A stretch of 9,290 bases of DNA, from the NCBI GenBank assembly GCA_003161835.1, contig PMNO01000494.1:1-9290 (forward strand), written 5' to 3'. The position numbers were made by a program, and so were the translations under genes. The notes beneath the pieces were generated by a model. It made no database searches. It was not told the DNA's origin and saw nothing but the letters and a program-made list of their open reading frames with translations. Numbering within the stretch: position 1 is the first letter of the stretch; the number at the start of each line of letters is the position of its first letter. The DNA is from Myxococcales bacterium. Its GTDB lineage: Bacteria > Myxococcota_A > Polyangia > Fen-1088. Positions 1-6,705 of this stretch are shown here, in pieces.

Positions 1-663
1 GGGACCTTGTTCCTCGACGAGATTGGCGAAATCCCGACTCACGTCCAGGTCAAGCTGTTGCGCGTGTTGCAGGAAGGCGAGGTGGAACGATTGGGCGGTC
101 GCACCGTGAAGGTCGATCTGCGCCTGGTCGCCGCCACCAACCAGGATCTCCGCGCGGCGGTCCGGGAAGGTCGTTTCCGCGAGGATCTGTACTATCGCTT
201 GAACGTGATCGACGTGCCCATTCCGCCGCTCCGAGATCGACGGGAGGATGTGCCTCTGCTGGCCGAACACTTCTTGCAGATCTACGGCGAGCGGAACGGC
301 AGACACCTGTCCGGTTTTTCGCGCGCGGCGGCCGAGGCGCTGGGACGCTACGATTGGCCTGGCAACGTGCGCGAGCTGGAGAACACGGTCGAACGCGCGG
401 TGGTGCTTTCGCGCGGCAGCGCCATCGAGCTGGAGGACCTGGCGCCCGAAGTGCGGACCGGCAGCAGCTCCGCGGGCGACGGCAAATCGCTGACCTTCGC
501 GGTCGGGACGCCGCTGGAGGAGATCGAGCGGCGCGTGATTCACGCGACGTTGGCCCACACGGGCGGTGACAAGCGGGTGTGCGCGCAGCTGTTGGGGATC
601 GCGACCCGCACCATTTATCGGCGGCTCGAGGAGCAGCGGGCCGGCGAGACCGACGAGATCTGA
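1..663 (+). CDS. Sigma-54-dependent transcriptional activator, NtrC family, C-terminal fragment (5' end outside window)
   Basis: The reading frame is open from base 1, so the N-terminal part (any sensor or receiver domain, Walker A and the GAFTGA loop) lies outside the window. The visible 220 residues start at the Walker B motif [10 protein letters not shown] (1-10), followed by the sensor I region [10 protein letters not shown] (41-50), the arginine-finger segment [13 protein letters not shown] (57-69) and the sensor II motif WPGNVREL (119-126). A short linker leads to a Fis-type helix-turn-helix at about 172-210 ([17 protein letters not shown]). These are the hallmarks of AAA+ enhancer-binding proteins, which use ATP hydrolysis to open promoters bound by sigma-54 RNA polymerase. 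The stop is TGA, 24 bp before the helicase gene, so the two could share a transcript. Whether this is a two-component response regulator, a PAS/GAF sensor or an FHA type cannot be told from this part. The family call is secure; the target genes are unknown. Confidence 0.95.
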   Translation, partial: GTLFLDEIGEIPTHVQVKLLRVLQEGEVERLGGRTVKVDLRLVAATNQDLRAAVREGRFREDLYYRLNVIDVPIPPLRDRREDVPLLAEHFLQIYGERNGRHLSGFSRAAAEALGRYDWPGNVRELENTVERAVVLSRGSAIELEDLAPEVRTGSSSAGDGKSLTFAVGTPLEEIERRVIHATLAHTGGDKRVCAQLLGIATRTIYRRLEEQRAGETDEI

Positions 664-687
664 GGGCGGGTCGGCCGTCGGTGAGCG

Positions 688-3033
688 ATGGATCTGTTTG
701 ATCACATTCCGCCGGGGCGCGGCCGGGCATCCCAGGGGTCCGATAGCCCGAGCCAAAGCCAAGGCGACGCGCAAACCCAGACCCAGACCCAGACCATCGA
801 AGGGACGATAGACCGCATCGTCTTTTCGGGAGCGGGAGGCGAATTCACGGTTGCCCGTCTCGGTGTCGGCGACGGGGAGCCGGTTACGATCGTCGGGAGC
901 CTGTTGGGGATCCCGGTGGGCGCGCGGCTACGCGTCACGGGTCGTCAGGAAAGCAATCCGCGTTTCGGTATGCAATTTCGGGTCGCGGGCTACACCGAAA
1001 TCGCCCCCGCGACGATCGAAGGCATTCGCCGGTATCTCGGCTCCGGTCTGGTCAAGGGCATCGGTCCGGAGTTCGCGGCTCGCATCGTCGAACGGTTCGG
1101 AATCGACACCTTGGAACTCCTGGACCGCGATCCGCAACGGATCAGCGAGGTCCCTGGGATCGGGCCCACCCGCGCCAAGGCGATTCGCGACGCATGGAGT
1201 GCCCAGCGCGAGGTGCGTAGGGTCATGGTGTTCTTGCAGGGCTACGGTGTGTCGCCCGCCTTCGCGGCCCGCATCTACAAACGCTACGGGGGCCGCGCCA
1301 TCGCGCTGGTGCGCGAGAATCCCTACCGCTTGGCCTTCGATGTGTGGGGCATTGGCTTCCTCTCGGCCGATCGCCTGGCCGCGGCGCTGGGAATCGGCCG
1401 CGAATCGGACGCGCGGGCCGAGGCGGGCGTGCGTCACGTGCTGGAGGAGGCCGCCGGTGACGGGCATGTGTTCGTGCCACGGGAGAGGCTGGTGCGCGAC
1501 AGCGTCGCGCTGTTGGGAGTCGATCAGGGTCTGGTCGACCCGGCGGTGGATCGTTTGGGTCGGGCCGGCGATGTGGTCATCGAGGCCCGTCCCGAGGCCG
1601 GCGGCGAAACCGAGACGGCTACCGGGGGCGAGGCGATCTACGTGGCGGGGTTGCACCGCGCCGAGGTGGCGGTCGCGGAGGGGTTGCGGCGGTTGTTGAA
1701 CGCATCCACCGCCGCCGTGCCCGTGAACGTCGACCGCGCTCTGGCGTGGTACGAAGGCGAGGCGGGAATTGCCCTGGCAGCCCAGCAGAGCGAAGCAGTT
1801 CGGCGCGCGCTGTCGGAACGCGTCCTGGTCGTCACCGGGGGACCCGGCGTGGGCAAGACCACGATCGTGCGGGGCATCGTGTCCATCTTGGCGCGCAAGG
1901 GATTGCGGGTGGCCTTGGCGGCGCCCACCGGTCGCGCGGCCAAGCGGCTGTCCGAGGCGACCGGGCAGCCCGCGGCCACGCTGCATAGACTGCTGGAATG
2001 GAGGCCCGCGGAGGGCGTGTTCGGCCGTGCCGCGGGGCGCGCTCTCGAGGCCGATCTGCTGGTCGTGGACGAGGCGTCCATGCTTGATGTCCGGCTGGCG
2101 GCCGATTTGGTATCGGCGCTGGCGCCCGGGACGCGCCTGGTCCTGGTCGGCGATGTCGATCAGTTGCCCTCGGTGGGGCCCGGAACCGTGCTCCGTGACG
2201 TGATCGCTTCGGGCGCCGTACCCACAGTCCGGTTGACGAAGATCTTCCGACAGGCGGGCGAGAGTCTCATTGTGCTCAACGCGCATCGCATTCACGACGG
2301 AGATCTGCCGGAGCTGGGTGCTCCTCCCGTGGAGGGACGCGGGGAAGACAAGCGCGATTTCTTCTTCCTCGAGGAAGAAAATGCCGTGGCGGCGTCGCAC
2401 TTGATTCGAGATCTGGTCACGACGCGCCTGCCCCGCCGCTACGGTCTGAGCGCGCACGATATTCAAGTGCTGTCCCCGATGCACCGTGGCGAGCTGGGCG
2501 CGGGGAATCTGAATTCGCTGCTGCAACAAGCCTTGACACCCGATGCGCCCGGGTTGACGCGCGGGGGGCGGACATTTCGTTGCGGGGACAAGGTGATGCA
2601 GGTGCGCAACGACTACGACAAGGACGTGTTCAACGGCGATATCGGGCGCGTCGACCGCGTGCAGGGCGCGGTGGCGGGCGAACCGGGCGAGGCCGGCGCG
2701 GGGGGAGACGCGCTGGTGGTTCGATTCGATGATCGCGAGGTGCGGTATGAGTACGACGAGCTGGATGAGCTGCAACTGGCGTACGCGGCGACCGTGCACA
2801 AGTCCCAGGGCTCGGAATACCCGGCGGTCGTCATTCCGATTCACACCCAGCACTTCGTTATGTTGCAGCGGAACTTGCTGTACACGGCCGTCACGCGGGC
2901 CCGTCGCCTGGTGGTGCTGGTCGGGACTCGAAAGGCGCTGGCCCTGGCGGTTCGCAACGGCGACGTGGCCCAGCGCTGCTCGCGCCTGGATGTCCGTCTG
3001 AGGAACGCCGCCCGTGGCGGGACGCCCTCCTGA
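688..3033 (+). CDS. recD2: RecD2-like ATP-dependent 5'-3' DNA helicase (RecD/TraA family)
   Basis: This is a superfamily 1B helicase of 781 residues with the RecD2 layout. It has a Ser/Gln/Thr-rich tail (11-36), an OB-like N-terminal domain (about 37-105), helix-hairpin-helix repeats (about 112-235, e.g. GLVKGIGPEFAARIVERFG and EVPGIGPTRAKAI), then the helicase core. Motifs: Walker A GGPGVGKTT (384-392), motif Ia AAPTGRAAKRL (411-421), Walker B VVDEASM (459-465), motif III LVGDVDQLPSVGPG (486-499), motif IV LTKIFRQ (516-522), motif V ATVHKSQGSEY (701-711) and motif VI LLYTAVTRARR (730-740). The N-terminal extension marks the RecBC-independent RecD2 type rather than E. coli RecD; known members unwind DNA 5' to 3' and act in repair and damage tolerance. 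The ATG follows a GGTGAG-like ribosome site. The gene sits 24 bp after the regulator and converges with terC, with only 7 bp between the stops. No recB or recC is visible nearby. Confidence 0.95.
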   Translation: MDLFDHIPPGRGRASQGSDSPSQSQGDAQTQTQTQTIEGTIDRIVFSGAGGEFTVARLGVGDGEPVTIVGSLLGIPVGARLRVTGRQESNPRFGMQFRVAGYTEIAPATIEGIRRYLGSGLVKGIGPEFAARIVERFGIDTLELLDRDPQRISEVPGIGPTRAKAIRDAWSAQREVRRVMVFLQGYGVSPAFAARIYKRYGGRAIALVRENPYRLAFDVWGIGFLSADRLAAALGIGRESDARAEAGVRHVLEEAAGDGHVFVPRERLVRDSVALLGVDQGLVDPAVDRLGRAGDVVIEARPEAGGETETATGGEAIYVAGLHRAEVAVAEGLRRLLNASTAAVPVNVDRALAWYEGEAGIALAAQQSEAVRRALSERVLVVTGGPGVGKTTIVRGIVSILARKGLRVALAAPTGRAAKRLSEATGQPAATLHRLLEWRPAEGVFGRAAGRALEADLLVVDEASMLDVRLAADLVSALAPGTRLVLVGDVDQLPSVGPGTVLRDVIASGAVPTVRLTKIFRQAGESLIVLNAHRIHDGDLPELGAPPVEGRGEDKRDFFFLEEENAVAASHLIRDLVTTRLPRRYGLSAHDIQVLSPMHRGELGAGNLNSLLQQALTPDAPGLTRGGRTFRCGDKVMQVRNDYDKDVFNGDIGRVDRVQGAVAGEPGEAGAGGDALVVRFDDREVRYEYDELDELQLAYAATVHKSQGSEYPAVVIPIHTQHFVMLQRNLLYTAVTRARRLVVLVGTRKALALAVRNGDVAQRCSRLDVRLRNAARGGTPS
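772..795 (+). repeat. Hexanucleotide tandem repeat inside recD2, (CARACC)x4
   Basis: Four consecutive 6-bp units (CAAACC followed by three CAGACC) encode four Gln-Thr pairs at residues 29-36 of the helicase, just before the OB-like domain. The unit is two codons long, so gain or loss of copies would change the length of the tail without breaking the frame. It lies in a Ser/Gln-rich stretch that is probably disordered. Confidence 0.85.
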
Positions 3034-3034
3034 C

Positions 3035-3063
3035 AGACCGCTATCGCGGTGAGGCGGCGGTCT
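3035..3063. terminator. Possible weak terminator between convergent recD2 and terC
   Basis: AGACCGC (3035-3041) can pair with GCGGTCT (3057-3063). Alternatively ACCGC (3037-3041) pairs with GCGGT (3046-3050) around a four-base loop. The structure begins right after the recD2 stop and covers the last codons of terC. The tail after it on the plus strand (TTCGGTCG) is not T-rich, so this is a weak candidate. It is listed because convergent transcription with only 7 bp between stops should need some termination here. Confidence 0.3.
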
Positions 3064-3811
3064 TTCGGTCGTCGGACCGCCGGCGGCGAATGTTGATCAA
3101 CTCGACCGCCAGCGCGTACGCCATGGCGAAATAGACGTAGCCCTTGCTGATGTGCTTGCCGAAAGCGTCGGCGACCAGCAACACCCCCACCATCATCAGG
3201 AAAGACAACGCCAGCACCTTCATGCTCGGGTGTCGGGTGATGAAATCGCTGACGACGTTCGCCCCGATCAGCATGACGACCACGGCGACCACCATCGCCA
3301 GCATCATGATCGAGAGCTGTTGCGCCATGCCCACCGCGGTGATGACCGAATCGAGGGAGAACACGATATCGAGGACCAGGATCTGCGCCAGCAACAGCCC
3401 AAAATGGCTCGGCCTGGCCGTGGCGACAGCACGCGGCGGCCCCTCCCCCGAGGCCAAGGAAGGCCCTTCCGGCTCGGAGCTGAGGAACACCTCGTGGCTC
3501 GATTTGGCGATCAGGAACAGGCCGCCCGCCAGCAAGACCAGATCGCGCCCGGAAAAATCCTGGCCCAGCACCGACAACACGGGACGTGTCATTCCCATGA
3601 GCCAGGACAATCCGAACAACAGGGCCAGCCGCAACACCAATGCCAGCCCCAGGCCAACCCGGCGCAACAGCGACCTTCGGGCCGGCTCGATGCGCGCGGA
3701 TACAATGGCGATGAAGACGATGTTGTCGATGCCCAGGACGATTTCGAGGGCCGTGAGACTGGCCAGGCTGATCAGGCCTTCGATCGTCAGCAGGGGGTGA
3801 AAGTCAAACAT
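3041..3811 (-). CDS. TerC family integral membrane protein (putative metal ion exporter)
   Basis: This 256-residue protein has about seven hydrophobic segments and both signature TerC half-motifs: ALEIVLGIDNIVFIAI (21-36) and LVLDIVFSLDSVITAVGMA (145-163). Their acidic residues in the membrane are the presumed ion-binding sites. A hydrophilic Ser/Gly/Pro-rich loop (about 110-134) separates the two halves, and the C-terminus ends in a basic tail (IRRRRSDDRK). The family is named for tellurite resistance, but several characterised members (Alx, MeeF/YkoY-type) export manganese; that role is an inference here. The ATG is supported because the first membrane segment begins about ten residues in, as in relatives. 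No Shine-Dalgarno sequence is evident in the 21 bases before it. The gene lies downstream of the porin on the same strand, separated by a strong hairpin. I see no yybP-ykoY manganese riboswitch pattern upstream. Confidence 0.93.
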   Translation of the reverse strand: MFDFHPLLTIEGLISLASLTALEIVLGIDNIVFIAIVSARIEPARRSLLRRVGLGLALVLRLALLFGLSWLMGMTRPVLSVLGQDFSGRDLVLLAGGLFLIAKSSHEVFLSSEPEGPSLASGEGPPRAVATARPSHFGLLLAQILVLDIVFSLDSVITAVGMAQQLSIMMLAMVVAVVVMLIGANVVSDFITRHPSMKVLALSFLMMVGVLLVADAFGKHISKGYVYFAMAYALAVELINIRRRRSDDRKTAASPR

Positions 3812-3832
3812 CGCGTCCGGGGGAGAATTGAA

Positions 3833-3874
3833 ACGATGGTGGCCGTCCCGCTGTCATGGGACGGCCACCATCGT
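3833..3874 (-). terminator. Perfect 17-bp stem hairpin after the porin gene and before terC
   Basis: The arm at 3833-3849 is the exact reverse complement of the arm at 3858-3874, with an 8-base loop (3850-3857). On the minus strand the stem is followed by the moderately T-rich run TTCAATTCT. It begins 77 bases past the porin stop, so an intrinsic terminator for the porin transcript is the simplest reading. Its far base is only 21 bases from the terC start, so any transcript that includes the terC start and begins upstream must contain or read through this structure. Poor T-tract quality leaves room for a partial terminator or an mRNA-stabilising hairpin. Confidence 0.72.
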
Positions 3875-3951
3875 GAGAAGATGCCACGAGAACGAGGGGC
3901 GTTGCGCGCGCAGCCGCCGGTGTCCTCATGGCGAGCGCTCAGGTCGTCGGC

Positions 3952-5484
3952 CTAGAAGAGATAAAAGGCGGAGAACTGTCCGCGCAGGTCCTTGGAGGTC
4001 GAGCCGTCCACGAACTTCTGTTTGAACCACGCGAATTCGCCTCCGAGGCGAACGGACTTGTTGACGTCCCAGAAGAGGTTCCCGTCGGCGAACTGAGATT
4101 GCTTGAACGCGGCGGCCGCGGTTGCGGGCGTCGTCGCGTACAGGTGCATGTTGGGCGAATTCATCTGGGTGTAGTTGCCGGAGATCCAGACGCATCCCGA
4201 CGGGGGCAAGTAATACTGGGCACCGATCATGAAGGCCTGCCAATCGATGGTGTGAAGATCTCCGCCCGGGTTGTAGGTGACGAGGCCGCCGTCGATGTTG
4301 GGCGTGTAGGTCATCGTGGCGTCCGACAGGCCCGGGTACTTCACGCCGCCCGTGAGGCCCGTGAAGAGATCGGCGATGCCCGTGCCTCTGACGTACGAGC
4401 CCGTCAACGTCAGAGCGTTGCCGCGGGAGTCCATGGTGGCGGGAATGATCGGCAGCAAGGCGTCCACCGAGATTCCGCCGGCGCTCTTTGAATTGGTGGC
4501 CTTTGACGCCACCGGTCCGGCAAATTCGTTGACGCGAAATCGGCGGAAGACACCGGAGACGCCGATCCCCAGGGAGTCCACCGCGGTGCCCGTCGAATTC
4601 GCGGTGTGGAGCCCCTTCCAGTCGTTCACGAGCAGGCGGATGCCGCCCTGGGTGTCCGGAATCCCGCCGTCCCGCTGCGGCGAGCGCGACGACGCGATCG
4701 CCACCTCGATCGTCACCGCATCGGTCTTGAACGGATGCGACAGGCGCAGCTGGGGCGACCGGCCGAACACTTGCCCCGGCAGCCCCATGATCTCCACGCT
4801 GTTCGGGAAGAAGTACGACTGCCATCCGAAGAGCTGCCAGTATTGACCGGCCATCACGTCGACGAACGGGGTTTCGATCTTCAGCATGGCGTGGCGCACC
4901 CGGAGAGTGGGGCTGGTCAGGAGTGCGGCATCGGAGATCCCGGTGGGCTGGTTTCCGAGGAAATCCGCCTCCAAGACCGCCGAGGTGCGAACGGTGTCCG
5001 AGTCGGGTCCCTTGAACTTGAACCCGAGGCGGGTGTTGCGTCCGGAGTACGTGAAGCGGCTGTGATCGCCGGCGAACGTGCCCTTCTTGGCGATGATGTT
5101 GTTGCCCGCGATCTCATTGAAGCTCTGAGTCGAGTCGAGGATCGAATCGAACTCGACGAAGCCATAGATATCGGTCGAAAATTTCGCGCCCACCGTCGCC
5201 TTGGGGGCTGGAGGCGGGGGCGGGGGCGGCGGCAGCGCCTCCACCATCGGAGGCGGCGGCATGGGCGCCATGGGCATCGCATCCATGGGGGGCATGGGCG
5301 GCATGGGCGGCATGGGCTGTTCGGGCACGGCGCCGGGCGCTCCCACGGGTGGCGCGGGCATCATCTGGGTTTCCGCCGGCGTGGGGGCGGCTTGCGCGGC
5401 GGCGTCGCGCGCGCTGACCAAGGACAGAACGGACATCGAAAGCACCAACGGAATACAAGGAAGGACTAGGGGTTGTCGTCTCAT
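3952..5484 (-). CDS. DcaP-like outer-membrane porin with Met/Pro-rich N-terminal linker
   Basis: This is a 510-residue secreted beta-barrel protein. An N-terminal signal peptide (MRRQPLVLPCIPLVLSMSVL, then AAAQA with likely cleavage near 32) is followed by a Pro/Met-rich segment (about 33-94) and the barrel (from about 98). The barrel contains YGFVEFDSILD, TRLGFKFKG, RVRHAMLKI, VMAGQYWQLFGWQSYFFPNS and LPGQVFGRSPQLRLS. These resemble the 'SRFGFK', 'RLRHAY', 'AGQTW' and 'PGQVFVRQPQ' segments of DcaP-family porins, trimeric channels for small organic acids in Acinetobacter. The C-terminus FSAFYLF ends in Phe, as the barrel-assembly signal requires. I chose ATG at 5484 over an in-frame GTG at 5517 because GGAG sits 8 bases before it and the signal peptide then has a normal basic start. 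The substrate is unknown. The porin class is strong; DcaP assignment is moderate. Confidence 0.8.
   Translation of the reverse strand: MRRQPLVLPCIPLVLSMSVLSLVSARDAAAQAAPTPAETQMMPAPPVGAPGAVPEQPMPPMPPMPPMDAMPMAPMPPPPMVEALPPPPPPPPAPKATVGAKFSTDIYGFVEFDSILDSTQSFNEIAGNNIIAKKGTFAGDHSRFTYSGRNTRLGFKFKGPDSDTVRTSAVLEADFLGNQPTGISDAALLTSPTLRVRHAMLKIETPFVDVMAGQYWQLFGWQSYFFPNSVEIMGLPGQVFGRSPQLRLSHPFKTDAVTIEVAIASSRSPQRDGGIPDTQGGIRLLVNDWKGLHTANSTGTAVDSLGIGVSGVFRRFRVNEFAGPVASKATNSKSAGGISVDALLPIIPATMDSRGNALTLTGSYVRGTGIADLFTGLTGGVKYPGLSDATMTYTPNIDGGLVTYNPGGDLHTIDWQAFMIGAQYYLPPSGCVWISGNYTQMNSPNMHLYATTPATAAAAFKQSQFADGNLFWDVNKSVRLGGEFAWFKQKFVDGSTSKDLRGQFSAFYLF
5291..5317 (-). repeat. Nine-base tandem repeat (GGCATGGGC x3) encoding Met-Pro-Pro in the porin
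   Basis: Three exact 9-bp units on the plus strand encode the MPPMPPMPP run of the porin (about residues 58-66) on the minus strand. Degenerate copies continue to about 5250 and encode MDAMPMAPMPPPPM, followed by a run of eight prolines. Each unit is three codons, so slippage would keep the frame. Confidence 0.9.
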
Positions 5485-5492
5485 TTTCTGGT

Positions 5493-5496
5493 CTCC
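5493..5496 (-). promoter_or_regulatory. Ribosome binding site that decides the porin start
   Basis: GGAG on the minus strand lies 8 bases before ATG 5484-5482. This is good spacing, and it places the start 11 codons inside the longest open frame, giving a conventional signal peptide. No comparable site precedes the GTG at 5517. Confidence 0.7.
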
Positions 5497-5631
5497 ACGG
5501 GGGTTAGTGATTGTCACGTTAGCGACCTTCGGTGATCATTCCACGTCGAATGGCGAGGACAGTACCACCGCGGCGGCGGGTGGAGGGAGCGGATAGATAA
5601 TCTTTTGGTCCGGTTCGGCGCCCGGGTCGCC

Positions 5632-5645
5632 GCCCGAAATCGGGC
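5632..5645. repeat. Short perfect dyad GCCCGA-AA-TCGGGC downstream of proC
   Basis: The six-base arms are exact reverse complements with a two-base centre. The dyad lies 21 bases past the proC stop and about 150 bases before the porin start, in the 182-bp gap between the two minus-strand genes. No T-run follows on the minus strand, so it is a poor terminator. It could equally be a protein-binding dyad or chance in GC-rich DNA. I see no convincing promoter elsewhere in the gap. Confidence 0.4.
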
Positions 5646-5666
5646 AGCCGATTCGATCGTTTCGCT

Positions 5667-6485
5667 TCAGCCCTGGCCGAGCTTGCCAGCGACGACGGCG
5701 GCCTCTTCGACGGCGCGCGCGATGACCGAGCGGATACGCCCGTCTTCCATCGTCAAGAGGCCGGCGATGGTGCAGCCCGCGGGCGTCGTGACCTGATCCT
5801 TCAGGGCCGCGGGATGCTCGCCAGTCTGCAGGACCATGCGCGCTGCGCCCTGAAACATCTGGGCGGCGATCTCCATCGCGGCATCGCGGCGCAGGCCCAT
5901 CCGCACGGCCCCGTCACACATCGCTTCGAGAAAAACGTACGCGAACGCAGGGCCGCTGCCGTTGAGGCTGGTGACGGCATCCATGAGCTTGTCCTCGGCT
6001 TCCAGGCACCGTCCCACCGCGCGAAAGATCTCCATCGCCACGGCGGCCTGCGCGTCCGTGACCGTGGGACCGCGGGCGATCACGGTCATGCCCTCGCCGA
6101 TCAGACACGGCGTGTTGGGCATGGCGCGTATGACGGAGGCGCCGGGGAGCCATCCCGCGAGCTGAGCCAATCGGACGCCGGCCGCGATGCTGATGACCAA
6201 CTTGCCCGCGAGCAGCGTTCGCATGACGTCGTTGTCCACGACCGCGGCCACTTCGTGAGGCTTCACGGCCAGCAGGACCACCTCGGCCTCCCGGCAGGCA
6301 TCCTCGTTGTTGGTTCCGGTGCGAACGTCGTGCGCCACGCGCAGCGCGTTTGCCACGTCGACCCGGCGGTCGGTGGCGAAGATCTGGCGTGGCTGCAATT
6401 TCCCCGAGCGCAGGAGGCCGCGCACGATGGCCTCACCCATCGTGCCCGAACCAATGATGGCCAAGGTCAAACGCGAATCGAGCAT
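5667..6485 (-). CDS. proC: Pyrroline-5-carboxylate reductase
   Basis: The product catalyses the last step of proline synthesis, the NAD(P)H-dependent reduction of pyrroline-5-carboxylate to proline in the cytoplasm. At 272 residues it has normal family length. It starts with a Rossmann fold carrying the dinucleotide-binding motif IIGSGTMGEAIVRGLL (10-25), then LLAVKPHEV (71-79), VISIAAGV (97-104) and the conserved IRAMPNTPCLIGEGMT (119-134). The C-terminal dimerisation and substrate domain has LNGSGPAFAYVFLEAM (174-189) and the loop QVTTPAGCTIAGL (231-243). That loop reads TTPAGCT where the better-known form is TSPGGTT, which still fits the family. The ATG at 6485 begins the Rossmann strand directly; only a weak ribosome site (GTGGGAT) precedes it. 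It is transcribed divergently from the c-di-GMP gene. No proA or proB is nearby. Confidence 0.96.
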   Translation of the reverse strand: MLDSRLTLAIIGSGTMGEAIVRGLLRSGKLQPRQIFATDRRVDVANALRVAHDVRTGTNNEDACREAEVVLLAVKPHEVAAVVDNDVMRTLLAGKLVISIAAGVRLAQLAGWLPGASVIRAMPNTPCLIGEGMTVIARGPTVTDAQAAVAMEIFRAVGRCLEAEDKLMDAVTSLNGSGPAFAYVFLEAMCDGAVRMGLRRDAAMEIAAQMFQGAARMVLQTGEHPAALKDQVTTPAGCTIAGLLTMEDGRIRSVIARAVEEAAVVAGKLGQG

Positions 6486-6528
6486 CCGCTGACTATCCCA
6501 CAGGTCGGCGGAGGTTGTCGCGCGCCAG

Positions 6529-6550
6529 CGGTTCAGGCTCGGTTCAGGCT
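6529..6550. repeat. 11-bp tandem direct repeat CGGTTCAGGCT x2 in divergent promoter region
   Basis: Two exact adjacent copies (6529-6539 and 6540-6550) are spaced about one helical turn apart, 44 bp upstream of the proC start. They lie in the 220-bp gap between proC and the c-di-GMP gene, where promoters for both must be. The phasing would place two identical sites on one face of the helix. No regulator is identified. Confidence 0.6.
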
Positions 6551-6569
6551 GTTCCGATTGGGTTGGGAT

Positions 6570-6589
6570 GGGGATGTCGGGGGATGTCG
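6570..6589. repeat. 10-bp tandem direct repeat GGGGATGTCG x2 in divergent promoter region
   Basis: Exact copies at 6570-6579 and 6580-6589 are preceded by a further partial copy (GGGATG, 6565-6570). They lie 19 bp from the previous repeat pair and 116 bp before the c-di-GMP gene start. I could not place a convincing sigma-70 or sigma-54 promoter nearby. Confidence 0.6.
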
Positions 6590-6705
6590 CTCAATTCCGT
6601 CACTGGCCGCTTCAGCCCGCCGCGGGGCAGCCGAAGTTAAGTAGTTGCAATGTTTCGCTTCCGAACAGCACGTGGGCTCCGCATGAAAGCGCCCCCGAGG
6701 ACCCA

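Noticed and set aside
928..2853. Very long open frame (641 codons) on the minus strand opposite the helicase gene
   Set aside because: It lies wholly antisense to a gene with all helicase motifs intact. Its product has no recognisable domain, and long antisense frames are expected in GC-rich coding DNA.
1..3033. Functional operon of sigma-54 regulator with the helicase
   Set aside because: The 24-bp spacing allows co-transcription, but nothing in either protein suggests a shared task, and such spacing is common in dense genomes.
3812..3951. Manganese (yybP-ykoY) riboswitch before terC
   Set aside because: The conserved internal-loop sequences of that riboswitch are not recognisable; only a simple long hairpin is present.
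3152..3955. Plus-strand frame rich in His, Asp and Gln, looking like a metal-binding protein
   Set aside because: It is the antisense image of the hydrophobic TerC gene. Codons for Leu, Val and Met read backwards give Gln, His and Asp, so the composition is an artefact.
5201..5596. Plus-strand frame with Gly/Met repeats resembling a glycine-rich protein
   Set aside because: It is antisense to the Pro/Met-rich part of the porin, whose signal peptide and ribosome site are clear on the other strand.
5747..5797. ProC loop TTPAGCT instead of TSPGGTT as a sign of altered enzyme function
   Set aside because: All other ProC motifs are intact, the length is normal, and the change keeps the Thr-Pro and Thr pattern; it looks like ordinary family variation.
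6640..6660. Possible sigma-54 promoter (TTGCA) upstream of the c-di-GMP gene
   Set aside because: No GG is found at the required distance upstream of the GC, so the -24 element is missing.
6568..6705. 46-codon N-terminal extension of the c-di-GMP enzyme
   Set aside because: The ATG at 6568 has no good ribosome site, the extra residues lack domain character, and the stretch overlaps tandem repeats in a divergent promoter region. The ATG at 6706 has GAGG 5 bases upstream.
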